A program made the position numbers and the translations under genes. Of a DNA stretch of 64,000 nucleotides, positions 1-11,500 are shown one piece after another (within the stretch, counting starts at the first letter, position 1; the number at the start of each line of letters is the position of its first letter). The notes under the pieces were generated by a model. It made no database searches, was not told where the DNA came from, and saw nothing but the letters and a program-made list of their open reading frames with translations. Source of the DNA: Anodontia alba (lineage: Eukaryota; Mollusca; Bivalvia; Lucinida; Lucinidae); contig OZ024827.1 of NCBI GenBank assembly GCA_964016985.1, positions 59,994,681 to 60,058,680 on the forward strand, in the 5' to 3' direction.

Positions 1-72
1 ATCCTCAATAAATCTTATCAGCAAGATATCTCGAAAGTATTCAAGCTAGGGTCTTGAAATTTTATATGCTGA

Positions 73-949
73 TTAAGAAATAAATTATTCCAAACCGTGC
101 TCAAATGCCTAAGATAAAGCACAGTTGAGTTTGGGTTGTACCCATTTGAGCACGAGCGAGCGCAGCGAGCGAGTGCTCAAATGGATACAACCCAAACTCA
201 ACTGTGCTTTATCTGGGGCATTTGAGCACGGTTCGGAATAATTTATTTCTTTTCTAACACCCCTCATTCAGCGAGTTTTGCATAAATGAATTTTGTTTTA
301 TTGATTTTCATTATTATTTTTATTGCCTGACTTCCCCTTTGGTAGTTGACAATACCTCTTAAGCATTACGTCACGCGGTTACGTAGTGACAAGGTTCGAT
401 GACGAATATTCAAAATGGCGGATAACTAATGTGAATCAGCTGATGGTGTAAAATATAAATAAACGAAGTATTAATATAAAAACTTAAATCCTGTGTTCAT
501 GAAAGAATTGCAAAACGTATGAAATTTGAGTGCCGCGATGGACTTCTCGTAATAAGGACAGATATAAAACAGCAAATAAAATGTTAACCGGCATACTTTC
601 GTTTTCGAACGTCAACAAATACACGATGAAAACAAGAAGTAAAATGAATGTGTTTGAATGGTGTAGCCTGTAGAGAAACTCATCAGGTAAAAAAAGTCAA
701 AGAACTGCAATATGCTCATAGATCATTTTCTGTCTTAATAAATAATATAATTTTTTATGTATATGAATGTTTCGGCCAATATTGTAAGCTAATCTAGCGT
801 CCATAGTTACCAGGGGGCGAAACTTTCGCAGATATGATTGGTTTCCCGTCCATAGCGCGCGACGAAATTCCTGTGCTCAAATACCTTAGATAAAGCACGG
901 CTAGAAATGTAAAGACAAATAAGGAACAATACGTGCAGGGGTGTTAGAA
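73..949. mobile_element. Foldback-type insertion in the family A satellite
   Basis: The left part is a large palindrome: AGAAATAAATTATTCC at 77-92 pairs with GGAATAATTTATTTCT at 235-250. The arms of about 75 bp also pair through GTGCTCAAATG and GATAAAGCACAGTTGAGTTT. At the centre is GAGCGAGCGCAGCGAGCGAG. A second inverted pair, TTCTAACACCCCT at about 252 and AGGGGTGTTAGAA at about 938, could be terminal repeats. A third partial copy of the arm (CTCAAATACCTTAGATAAAG) lies at about 878. There is no coding capacity. Confidence 0.65.
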
Positions 950-1612
950 TTGAGAATAATGCGTAGATTACCTGATTAGATGTTGAGGGGATTCTGTGAA
1001 AAATTGACATAATTATGGCCATTTGCAGTTCTTGGCATTTTGACCTTGTCAGCCGGATATCTCAAAAAGTATCTAAGCTAGGGTCTTGAAATTTTATATG
1101 CTGATTGGAGATGATGAATGGATTACCTGATTAGATTTTGAGGGGATTCCCTGAAAAAATGACGTAGTTATGGCCCTTTGCAATTCTTGGCATTTTGACC
1201 TTGTCAGCAGGATATCTCAAAAAGTTTTTAAGCTAGGGTCTTGAAATTTTATATGCTGATTGGAGATGATGAGTAGATGACATGATTAGATATATGAGGG
1301 AGTTTCATGAAATATTGACATACATGTAGTGACAGCCCTTTGCGATTCTTGGCATTTTGACTTTGTCAGTAGGATATCTCAAAAAGTGTTTAAGCTAAAA
1401 TCTTGAAATTTTATATGCTGATTTGGGATAATGTGTAGATTACCTGATTAGATGTTTAGTGAATTCCATTAAAAATTGCAATAGTTATGGTCCTTTGTCA
1501 GCTGAACCTTGGATGTTATGTTATGAAAAGAAATGAACATAGGCTTTGCTTAAGTAGGGGATGCTTGTAACACCTTTTGGGGCAAGCATATGATTGGGGG
1601 CATAGTGTTTTT
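950..1612 (+). repeat. Family A satellite, 3' part
   Basis: Four units of about 150-180 bp carry TCTCAAAAAGTATCTAAGCT, AGGGTCTTGAAATTTTATAT and GCTGATTGGAGATGATG. The element ends at GATTGGGGGCATAGTGTTTT near 1590-1612. Its 5' continuation is at 1-72, separated by an insertion of about 880 bp. Confidence 0.8.
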
Positions 1613-1747
1613 CAAACGCACATATGTTATTTATAAACCCTTTGATGGATTTATCTGATTTTTATCTGATTTGAAGATTTATATTGGTCCAAAATTTTAC
1701 GCAGTACATCCCCACCCACTAAATGACGTCAGGACTTGAATTTTTAT

Positions 1748-3100
1748 TATGCCCCCGCCTGCCGAAGGCAGGAGTGGGGCATATAGCGTTTTGCCATGAT
1801 GTTTCGTCTGTACATGCGTATGTGCATATTCACGTTCGTAACCAGGTTCAAGTTTACCTGCAAGTTAGGTGCAATTTTACGTCCGCGTTTCTCTTGCAGC
1901 TTATAACTTTCATACCTTTTGGGCTAGAAAGTTGAAACTTGGTATGATACTTACCTAGAGAAGACCTTTCAATGCATGATACCATTGCCCCAGGGTCATG
2001 CCCCTGGGCGGGGCTAGGGGTCAAAATATATAACAGGTCACCAAGAAAACATACAAAAATGTGACTAAAAATATCACTATGGTATCATTGGTAAGGCTGA
2101 AGAGTTAAAATTTAGCACAATAATTACACAGAGGAAAGCTGTTTAGTTGATGAAAAGGCAAGTTTTAGGCCACTGATTCTGGATCGGGATGGGGCCAAAG
2201 ACAGGTTCAAGTCTACCTGCAAGTTAAGGTGCAATTTTACGTCCGCATTTCTCTTGCAGCTTATAACTTTCATACCTTTTGGGCTAGAAAGTTGAAACTT
2301 GGTATGATACTTACCTAGAGTAGGGCCTTTCAATGCATGGTACCATTGCCCCAGGGTCATGCCCGTGGGCGGGGCTTGGGGTCAAAATATATAACAGGTC
2401 ACAGAGTTGGTGAAAAGGCAAGTTTTAGGCCACTGATTCTGGATTGGGGTGGGGCTACTGGGTGGGGCCAAAGACAGGTTCAAGTTTACTTGCAAGTTTA
2501 GGTGCAAGTTTAGGTCCGCATTTCTCTTGCAGCTTATAACTTTCATACCTTTTGGGCTAGAATGTTGAAACTTGGTATGATACTTACCTAGAGCAGGGCC
2601 TTTCAATGCATGGTACCATTGCCCCAGGGTCATGCCCTTGGGCAGGGCTAGGGGTCAAAATATATAACAGGTCACCAAGAAAACATACAAAAATGTGACT
2701 AAAAATATCATTATGGTATCATTGGTGAGGCTGAAGAGTTAAAATTTAGCACAATAATTACAAAGAGGAAAGCTGTTTAATTGTTGATGAAAAGGCAAGT
2801 TTTAGGCCACTGATTCTGGATTGGGGTGGGGCTACTTGGTGGGGCCAAAGAAAATTTAAAAATATTAAATATGTAATAGCTCGGAAACTGTTCAGATCCC
2901 AACCCCTAAACCTATGTATTGTTGTCCCAAATGATGAGATGCGTTCAATGTCACATACCTTGCAACCCCTGGGATCATGCCCCACCCTGCCCTGCCCCTT
3001 TCATTTCATCAAGAGCCAAATATCTCAGAAACTATTCAGATCCCCACCCCTAAACCATATATATTATTTTTCATTATGATAATATGTATTCAATGACACA
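1748..3100 (+). repeat. Family A-type element with units of about 270-360 bp
   Basis: It starts with the hairpin TATGCCCCCGCCTGCCGAAG, then GCAGGAGTGGGGCATATAG. Three long units start at about 1844, 2204 and 2474. They share AGGTTCAAGT(T/C)TACCTGCAAG, TTTCTCTTGCAGCTTATAAC, CCTTTTGGGCTAGAAAG, and CCATTGCCCCAGGGTCATGC. The last unit degenerates after 2850. Sequence 3101-3380 resembles a short piece of the family E core. Confidence 0.8.
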
Positions 3101-3380
3101 TACCTTGTGTCCCTCAAGGGTCACATTGTTTCAACTTCATTTTTTGCAAAATACCTGTGTGTGGATGAGGATGGCCCTGGGCAGGGGCATCCATGTCATC
3201 TTGACACATTTCTAGTTATGTTAAAATTTTATGTTAGAATTTTTAGGACCACATTATTTACAAACCCTTTGATGGATTTGGTTTATACAATGTATATGTT
3301 GTTATATATTATGGTTTCTTTAGAACATGGTCACAGACTTAGAATTTTTAGAGTTTTTGTAATGCTTTTTATGGAGTTTT

Positions 3381-5084
3381 TAGGTCATCTGAGTAGGAAG
3401 TGCTCAAGGTGAGCTGTTGTGATCAGTCAATGTCCGTCATCAGTTGTTCGCCGTGCGGCGTCAACAATTGCTTTAAAAGTCTACTCCTCCTACACCCCTG
3501 GGCCAGTGGACTCGAAACTTTGTAGGAAGCATCAGGGTGACTTGTAGATCAAAAATAGCTAAAATCATTCCAGTCAGAAATCCAAGATGGTGGCCATCTT
3601 GAAAATCTATTTTTCGCTTCTTCTCCTGAAACAAAAGGCAAATTGACTCGAAGCTTGGTAGGAAGCATTGGGGTGACTTGTAGATCAAAAATAGCTAAAA
3701 TTGTTCCGATCTGAAATCCTGGCGGCCATCTTGAAAATCTTTTTTTTGCTTCTTCTACTGAACCACAAGGCCAATTGACTTGAAACTTAATAGGAAGCAT
3801 CGGGATGACTTGTAGATCAAAAAGAGCTAAAATTGTTCCGATCGGAAATCCAAGCTGGCTGCCATGGCAGCCATCTTGAAATCTATTATTCGCTTGTTCT
3901 CCAGAACCAGAAGGCCAATTGACTTGAAACTTGGTAGGAAGCATCCGGATGACTTGTAGATCAAAAATAGCTAAAATCATTCTGATTGGAAATCCAAGAT
4001 GCCCGCCATTGCGTCCATCTTGAAAATCTATTTTTCGCTCTTTCTCCTGAACCAAAAGGCCAATTTTTCGCTTCTTAATTCTTCTGAACCGAAAGGCCAA
4101 TTGACTTGGAACTTGGTAGGAATCATCAGGGTGACTTGTAGATAAAAAATAGCTCAAATCATTCCAATTAGAAATCCAATTGGCTGCCATCTTGAAAATC
4201 TATTTTTAGCTTCTTCTCCTGAATCAAAAAGCAAATTGACTCTAAACTTGGTAGGTAGCATCGGGGTAACTTGTAGATAAAAAAAAAAAGTAAAATCGTT
4301 CCGATCGGAAATCCAAGATGGCGGCCATCTTGAAAATCTATTTTTCACTTCTTTTCCTGAACTGAAAGGCCAATGGACTTGAACCTGGATAGGAAGCTTT
4401 GAGGTGATTTGTAGATTAAAAATAGCTAAAATTGTTCCGATCTATTTATCGCTTCTTCTCCTGAACCAAAAGGCAAATTGACGGGAAACTTGGTAGGAAA
4501 CAGAGGGGTGAATGGTAGATTAAAAATAGCTAAAATTGTTCTGATCGGAAATCCTGAAAAAATCTATTTTTGGCTTCTTCTCCTGAACCGAAAGGCCAGT
4601 TGACTTGAAACTTGGTAAGAATCATAGAGGTGACTTGTAGAACAAAAATAGCTAAAATGGTTCCGATCAGAAATACAAGATGGCTGCCACAGTTGCCATC
4701 TTTAAAATCTAATTTGAACTTCTTCTCCTGATTAGAAAGGCCCATTGACTCGAAATTTGATAGAAAGTATTGGGGTGACTTGTAGATCAAAAATAGCTAA
4801 AATCATTCTGATTGGAAATCCAAGATGGTCGCCCTAGCAGCCATGTTGAAAATTTGTTTTGAACTTTTTTCTCCTGAATCAAAAGGGCAATTGACTCAAA
4901 GTTCATTGGAAGTATCGAGGTGCCTTGTAGATCAACAGTAGCTAAAATCGTTCTGATTGGAAATCCAAGATGGTCGCTATCTTGAAAATCAATATTGAAC
5001 TTCTTTTCTTGAACTGAAAGGCCAAATGATTCAAACGTCTGGCAATCAGGTGAGCAATACAGGACCATCTTGGCCCTCTTGTTT
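3381..5084 (+). repeat. Family B satellite-cored element, copy 1
   Basis: It starts with a degenerate palindrome (GTCATCTGAGTAGGAAGTGC, then TCAAGGTGAGCTGTTGTG) and ends with CAGGTGAGCAATACAGG, then a GGCCCTCTTGTTT terminus. The interior is about a dozen diverged units of roughly 110-137 bp. Each contains TTGACTTGAAACTTGGTAGG, AGCATCGGGGTGACTTGTAG, ATCAAAAATAGCTAAAAT, AAGATGGCCGCCATCTTG and TTTTTCGCTTCTTCTCCTGA or close variants. Minus-strand reading frames arise only because units are near multiples of three. Confidence 0.85.
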
Positions 5085-5391
5085 TCATTTTTAGCATAGG
5101 ATTAAAAATGCTTCGGAATAGAAAAGAGCAATTTCAGACGAGCTACCCTGTCTGGAGACAGGTTTTATTGGTCTCTTACCTTTAGTCATTCACTGCATTT
5201 TAGTATAAATATACACCACTGAAAACAAATTATTTTAAGCATTAGTTTAACACTCCAAAACTGGTAGTTAACAGCCAATAATATCAGACTTGGTAAGTGA
5301 TGGTGTCTGTGCAATTCAGGTGGTACCTCTATCGAGGTATATGCCTAATGCTTCTCGCCAAGGTGGTGACTAATACATGTGTGTTATACAG
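5085..5391 (+). other. Unique intron sequence upstream of the first visible exon
   Basis: This 300-base stretch separates the end of family B copy 1 from the CEP76 acceptor. A CCTGTCTGGAGACAGG palindrome occurs at about 5149-5164. I see no start-codon exon matching CEP76 here. Confidence 0.5.
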
Positions 5392-5623
5392 GGAGATGTT
5401 CAGAGACGTATACGTGAAATGCTGGCTGAGACAATGCGTGAGGAGTCATCTATACAAGCTGGACCTATGGGAGAACAGGAGATGCTAAGCCGACTCAAGC
5501 AGAGGGGTGTTGTTGATAATATCCTACAACAGATACAGTTTGAGGGTGGAGCTGACTTACACAGACAGGCAACACATTTCACAGACAAGGAAACTGGCTT
5601 TAAACAACCCTCAGGAAAGAAAA
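5392..5623 (+). CDS. CEP76: CEP76 exon (N-terminal region, first exon in window)
   Basis: This exon encodes the N-terminal helical region of CEP76, a centriole protein that in vertebrates limits centriole reduplication and binds CP110 (family knowledge). The translation starts GDVQRRIREMLAETMREE and continues with LKQRGVVDNILQQIQF, collinear with the human RIREILAETIREE and LRRRGIIDDVMKEL segments. The 5' edge is an acceptor (ATACAG, then GGAGATG) read in phase 0. The 3' edge is a donor (AAAA, then GTAAGAG) that leaves one base, which completes a Thr codon with the next exon and gives KKT-NIDP as in human. The frame stays open to a stop at 5716-5718, but residues after 5623 do not match CEP76, so I end the exon at the donor. 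The start-codon exon, about 20 residues, was not found in 1-5391 and is probably upstream. Confidence 0.9.
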
Positions 5624-7417
5624 GTAAGAGATTTATTAAAGGTGGAGTTCCAAATCTGTCCACGCATGGATTTCCTTCAAACTTTGCTCGTTATTTGCAT
5701 AAGGCCCAGCAACTATAAAAGTAGCCTTGTTTTGTAGATCAAAGAATTTTGGGTCTCAGGAGAGCTCCCTGGTATAAAACCCGGCTTAAAAGGTATACCT
5801 GTCTCAAAACATATCAGTATAAAGTCAACAATTCAACATGATCTCCAAGAATGTCCATTGTTGTATTTTACTACCGTAAAAAGATTTGTATACATTTCTG
5901 TAATAATTATACATGTATTGAATACTGAAAATCAAAAACTGATTAAAAATTAAATTAAAAACAAGAAAAACAAAATTTTATCTTCAAATTTATGTATGTT
6001 CCAGTTTCAACCTATGATTTTTGCCAGAAAATATGCTACATGTCCTCTCCTGATATGTGAAGTTTCATGAAATTTAAAAAAAAACCTGTAACGTGTCTAT
6101 AAATTGCAAAATATGCACTTAGGTCGCTTTGGTGTAAAATTCAAAATTTTTATCAACTCATCAAAGATGTTCCAAATATTCTGAAATCCCTAATGTAAGT
6201 AATTGAAATCACTTTTAATTTATCTTAAACACTACAGAGCAACCAAAGCACTTGACACATTGAGACAATACATGTAAGTACCCAGTTTACATGTATATGG
6301 GATATGTAATAAATTCCTTATCTTTCCTCGATCAAGAATAATCAGCATTACTCTTCACTTTAGGTGTAAGACAGGGTGACCCATTATGTGTCCTCACTAA
6401 TGGTCTCTTTTTGTGATAACAGAATTGATGTCATTAAAGGAAAAATTGCAAGAGCCTTTAATCTGTAAAATATGTATAAATCAAGGTGAGCCATCAACTA
6501 TTTCTTTATTACAAAGAGTCAAGAAAGTACCATGTTGTTTAGCTAAATAATGATACCGTAGTTTGTCTAAACTTGAATATTTCTGTCCACACATTTGTAT
6601 CTTTATTTGTAACTTTTTCATGTATTGTGTTTGTCGTCAAAGGTTCAGATTGGGAGTCTGTTCAGTATTGAAGCTGTTCTCTTTGTGAGTCTATAGTGTT
6701 TAAAGCACGGTCTCTCAGTTGTTCTTTATTTGATTATTCAACCAACTTCTTTTTAATTTTCATCTCTGTTTTCTGAGTGACAGGAGCAATTCTGTCTTGT
6801 TTATCTATCTTCTACAGTCATTGTTGTAACTAAACAATTAGCTTGCTATAGGAATGACTTGTTAGTGAACATATTTCATTGTTGAATTTGTTTACATTGT
6901 TTCTGTCATTTATTGAGCACTATTTGTTATATTGTCACTATTTTCGAAGTTTCGATTAGTTTCGGACACACTGTCCTTTCAATACTGAAGCTCCAGCTTT
7001 TGAATGTTTTTGCTATCTACAGCATTGCTTTTAACATTTTCTTAGTTCAGTTTTACAGTTTTATTATTAATCAGATTTTACTTCATAGTAAAGGACAGGC
7101 AGTTCATTGTCATTTAGCTACAGTACAGTCAGCATGAAGGTATTCTGCTCATGCGCCATGCTACAAAATCTCGGAAGCCAGGCAAGATTTTTGTGTGGGA
7201 AATGTGTGGAAATTGCGTTGATTGGTAAACGTGAGCTCACACAACAGTAGCGTGGAAAGCGTGGAAAGAACTAACAGCTTGAGCATGGAGGGGATTAACA
7301 ATCATTGCGAAAAATCAATATTTCAGAACAGTTGTCCCGGTAAGCATGAATACTTGTGGATTTGCAGTATGTTTTGCATGGAATGGATTAACAAAGGAAT
7401 ACTGAGGAATTGCATAG

Positions 7418-8044
7418 AGTATTTTGTTGTTTTGATCAATTACGGAGAAATAATTCACTAGTTTTAAGGCTTGCGCGTAAAAAAACGAGTGAGCGAAGCG
7501 AATTAGTTTTTTACAAGCAAACCTTAGAATACAAGTGAATTATTTCCCCGTAAGCGATCAAAACAACCAAATAAACTGTTTATTACATTTTCATTCATGT
7601 TTTACCTTTGAACTTTCACATTCAGCCTTTATGATTTCTTACCAAAATAGTTCCAGTCATTGCATGAATTTCAGGAGGTGTGGTTTAGTTTGAAAATCAG
7701 TTGCCGTCTTGTTTTCACTTCAATGCAAAAATCATCCTATGCTTGAAATACAGACACAACAATGTCACGAAAATAGAACTGGATTATCAAGAAAATCATA
7801 CTTTATATTTGTGTTGCAGGTCTTTCCTCAAAATTGCCAACTGGACGAGAAATTGCAGTCTGATTTCCATGATTTTATCAAATTTTCTGCAAAAGGTCAA
7901 CTATTGTTATTGTTGTTACCAACGTCAGCAATGTCGCCTAGTAATTATATATCAAAATGTTCGAAGTGAAATAATTCACTGAGTGAATTATTGACTATAA
8001 TTCACTGGCAAATCTCAGTAACTCACTGCTGAAAATGTAATAAA
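7418..8044 (-). repeat. Repeat F, copy 1
   Basis: This dispersed repeat of about 600 bp is present again in opposite orientation at 55566-56141. Shared stretches include TTCAGGAGGTGTGGTTTAGT, ATTTCTTACCAAAATAGTTC, ATCATCCTATGCTTGAAATA, and CAGACACAACAATGTCACGA. One end is a palindrome around AAATAATTCAC / GTGAATTATTTC with GAGTGAGCGAAGCGAATTAG in its loop. This copy has about 54 extra bases near 7790-7850. It contains reading frames of 86 and 93 codons that are not conserved in the other copy. Confidence 0.8.
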
Positions 8045-8883
8045 ATACAATAATAATAATAATAAAAATGATAATAACATACATGTATCAAAAGAGTAAT
8101 ACATGTACACGCATCTCAAATCTCATTCATTCAGTATTATTTACATTTTCATTGTAATCACCTCAGATGAAGCAGTCATTATTGTTGCACTTCATTTATC
8201 GATGAAAAAAATTAAGACATCATGCACCATAAGCCGTGCCTTACGGTGGAGCGACATCAAATTCAACTAATAACGCTGTTTGTTTACTGATGTTTGTGTG
8301 ATGTTGGTCGTGTATCGTCATATGCTAAGCATGCCATATTTGCCTTTGGGCTGTTCCAAGACCTCTGACAAACTACAATGTATACTAAATCCAAAATATT
8401 AGAAAACATATAAAACTTTCTGGCAAAGGCTTGGTAGATAAAAGAAACCACAATTTTCAGGTTTCATCCAGTAATGAAAAACATTAGCTTAGTTTAATGA
8501 AGAATATTAGCTTAGTTTAATGAGAATTCAAACAAACTTATCCAGAAATGAAATTTTTCTCCATTTGAAAAAAATAGTCAGAATTCAGAATGTTTCAGCT
8601 TGCTGTAAGATCCAACTACATATACACTGAAATACTGCAGGAACATTTGAAAAAATTGAAATACTGCAGGAACATTTGAAAAATTTGTCAGGAACTCAGA
8701 ATGTTTCAGCTTGTTGTAAGATAAGATCAGTGATAACTTCTTTGCTATCCACAATATGTTTTCAAAGGAATACTAAGGACTTGCAATACAATAATAATAA
8801 TAAAAATAATAATAAATGATAATAACATGTTTTTGTGGAAGAATACCATTGCAATTATGAAAATGAGGACTTTTGAATATTTT
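8045..8883 (+). other. Microsatellite and short duplication, no gene
   Basis: (AAT)n-rich tracts lie at 8045-8070 and 8788-8815. GAAATACTGCAGGAACATTT is present twice (8627 and 8659), and CAGAATGTTTCAGCTTG lies before and after it, marking nested short duplications. Nothing else is recognised. Confidence 0.6.
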
Positions 8884-11500
8884 TAGCTCACCTGGAGCTT
8901 TGCTCCAGGTCAGCTTATGCCATGGCCTTTTGTCCGTCGTCTGTCCGTCCATGGTTAGCTTTTCACTTTTTCGACATCTCCTTCAGAACCATAAATTGGA
9001 TTGAGCTGAAACTTAGTGGGACACATTGTGGCAACACAGAGATTCAGAATTGCTAAAACCGTTCTGTTCCGATACCCAAGATGGCTGTCGTCCGATTGAG
9101 CTGAAACTTGATGGGAGGCATCACAGTGACACAGAGATTCAGAATTGCTAAAATCGTTCCATTATCCGAGATGGCCGTCTTGAAATTCTTCAAAAGATGC
9201 CTCACAAACCATAACTCGGATTGAGCCAAAACTTGATGGGAGGCATCACAGTGACACAGAGATTCAGAATTGCTAAAATAGTTCCATTCCAATATCCAAG
9301 ATGGTCGCCGTGGCGGCCATCTTGAAATTCTTCAAACGAGGTCTCCTCCCAAACTGTAAGTTCGATTGAGCTGAAACTTGATGGGAGGCATCATAGTGAC
9401 ACAGATATTCAGAATTGCTAAAATCGTTCCATTCCGATATCCAAGATGGCCGCCATAGTGGCCATCTTGAAATTCTTCAAACGGTATCTTCTCCCAAACC
9501 GTAAGTCCCATTGAGCTGAAACCTGATGGGAGGCATCACAGTTACACAGAGATTCAAAATTGCTAAAATCATTTCGTTCCCATGTCCAAGATGGCCATCT
9601 TGAAATTCTTCAAACAACATCTCCTCCCAAACCGTAAGTTGGATTGAGCTAAAACTTGATGGGAGGCACCACAGTAACACTGAGATTCATAATTGCTAAA
9701 ATCGTTCTCCGTTCTGATATCCAAGATGGCCAGCAGGGCAGCCATCTTGAAATTCTTCAAACGACATCTCCTCCCAAACCGTAAGTCGGATGGAGCCAAC
9801 ACTTGATGGGAGACACCACAGTGACAGAGAGATTCAGAATTGCTAAAATTGTTCCTTTGCGATATCAAGGATGGCCATCTTGAAATTCTTCAAGTAACAT
9901 CCCCTCCCAAACCGTAAGTCGGATTGAGCCAAAACTTGATGGGAGGCATCACAGTGACACAAAGATTCAGATTTGCTAAAATTGTTCTGTTCCAGTATCC
10001 AAGATGGCCGCCATGGTGGCCCTCTTGAAATTCTTCAAACAACATCTCCTCCCAACCCGCAAGTCCGATTGAGCTGAAACTTGATGGGAGGCATCACAGT
10101 GACACAGAGATTCAAAATTGCTAGAATCCTTCCATTCCAATAGCCAAGATGGCTGCCATGGTGGCCCTCTTGAAATTCTTCAAACATCATCTCCTCCCAA
10201 ACCATGGTGGCCCTCTTGAAATTCTTCAAACATCATCTCCTCCCAAACCGTAAACTTGTCCGATTGAGCTGAAACTTAATGGGAGGCAACACAGTGACAC
10301 AGAGATTCAGTATTGCTTAAATTATTATGTTCCGATATCCAAGATGGCCAGCATGGCGGCAGTCTTGAAATTCTTCAAACAACATCTCCAGCCAAAACTT
10401 GATGGGAGGCATCATAGTGACACAAAGATTCAGAATTGCTAAAATCGTTCTGATATCCAAGAGGGCCGCCACTGCGGCCATCTTGAAATTCTTAAAACAA
10501 TATCTCCTCCCAAACCATAAATCAGATTGAGCCAAAACTTGATAGGAGACATCACAGTGACACAGAGATTCAGAATTGCTAAAATCGTTCTGTTCTGATC
10601 TCCAAGATGGCTGCCATCAACCATCTTGAAATTCTTCAAACAACATCTCCTAAACCGTAAGTCGGATTGAGCCAAAACTTGATGGGAGGCATCACAGTGA
10701 CACAGAGATTTAGAATTGTTAAAATGGTTCCGTTCTGATATCCATTCTTCAAATGACATCTCCTCCCAAACCATAAGTCAGATGGGAGGCATTAGAGCGT
10801 TATAGAGATTCAGAATTGCTAACATCCTTCCGTTCCAATATCCAAGATGGCAACTTTAAGTTGGATTGAGCCAAAACTTGATAGGAAGCATCACAGAGAT
10901 TCAGAATTGCTAAAATCATTCTGTTTCGATATCCAAGATAGCCGCCAAGGGGCCATCTTGAAATTCTTCAAACGACATCTCCTCCCAAACCATAAGTCAG
11001 ATTGAGCCGAAACTTGATGGGAGGCATTGGAGTGTTATAGAGATTCAGAATTGCTAAAATCCTTCTGTTCCAATATCCAAGATGGCTGCCAATCACATCT
11101 GCTACCAAATGGTAAGTCTGATTGAGCTTAAACATGATGGGAGGCATTGGGGTGATTTGGAAATTCAGAATTGCTAAAGTCCATCTGTTCCAGTGTCCAA
11201 GATGGCCGCCAGCTTGAAATTCTTCAAACCACATCTCCTCCCAAACAGTAAGTCAGGTTTAGGCGAAACTTGATGGGAGGCATTGGGGTGACATGGAGAT
11301 TCAGAATTGCTGCATCGTTCAGTTCCAATATCCAAGATGGCGGCCATGGTGGCAATCTTGAAACTCTTCAAACAACATCAGATTCTGAATCGCTAAAGGC
11401 AATTGGATCTGATAGCCAAGATGGCCACCATAGCACAATGTAACATATCATGATCAGCCAATTCCAGGTGAGCGATTTCTGGCCCACTTGGGCCTCTGGT
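8884..11500 (+). repeat. Family B-type element with a different tandem unit
   Basis: The 5' hairpin is TAGCTCACCTGGAGC/GCTCCAGG at 8884-8911. The 3' end is CAGGTGAGCGATTTCTGG, then GGCCTCTGGTT at about 11465-11500. The core is about 17 units of about 125-150 bp: GAGCCAAAACTTGATGGGAG, GCATCACAGTGACACAGAGA, TTCAGAATTGCTAAAATCGT, TCCAAGATGGCCGCC, and GCCATCTTGAAATTCTTCAA. This unit differs from the neighbouring 136-bp unit except for the AAGATGGC core. The next family B element begins at the following base. Confidence 0.87.

Noticed and set aside
645..686. Candidate CEP76 start exon ending at CATCAG/GTAAAA
   Set aside because: The encoded MCLNGVACRETHQ has no resemblance to the CEP76 N-terminus and lies inside a foldback insertion.
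5624..5718. Continuation of the first CEP76 exon to the stop at 5718
   Set aside because: The residues after the GTAAGAG donor do not match CEP76, while using the donor restores the conserved KKT-NIDP junction.
7701..7982. Two overlapping frames of 86 and 93 codons within repeat F
   Set aside because: The other copy of repeat F lacks 54 bases there and does not preserve either frame.
9053..11371. Minus-strand frames with repeated NDFSNSESLCHCDASHQV-like peptides
   Set aside because: They come from the 125-150 bp satellite; the frame changes from unit to unit.
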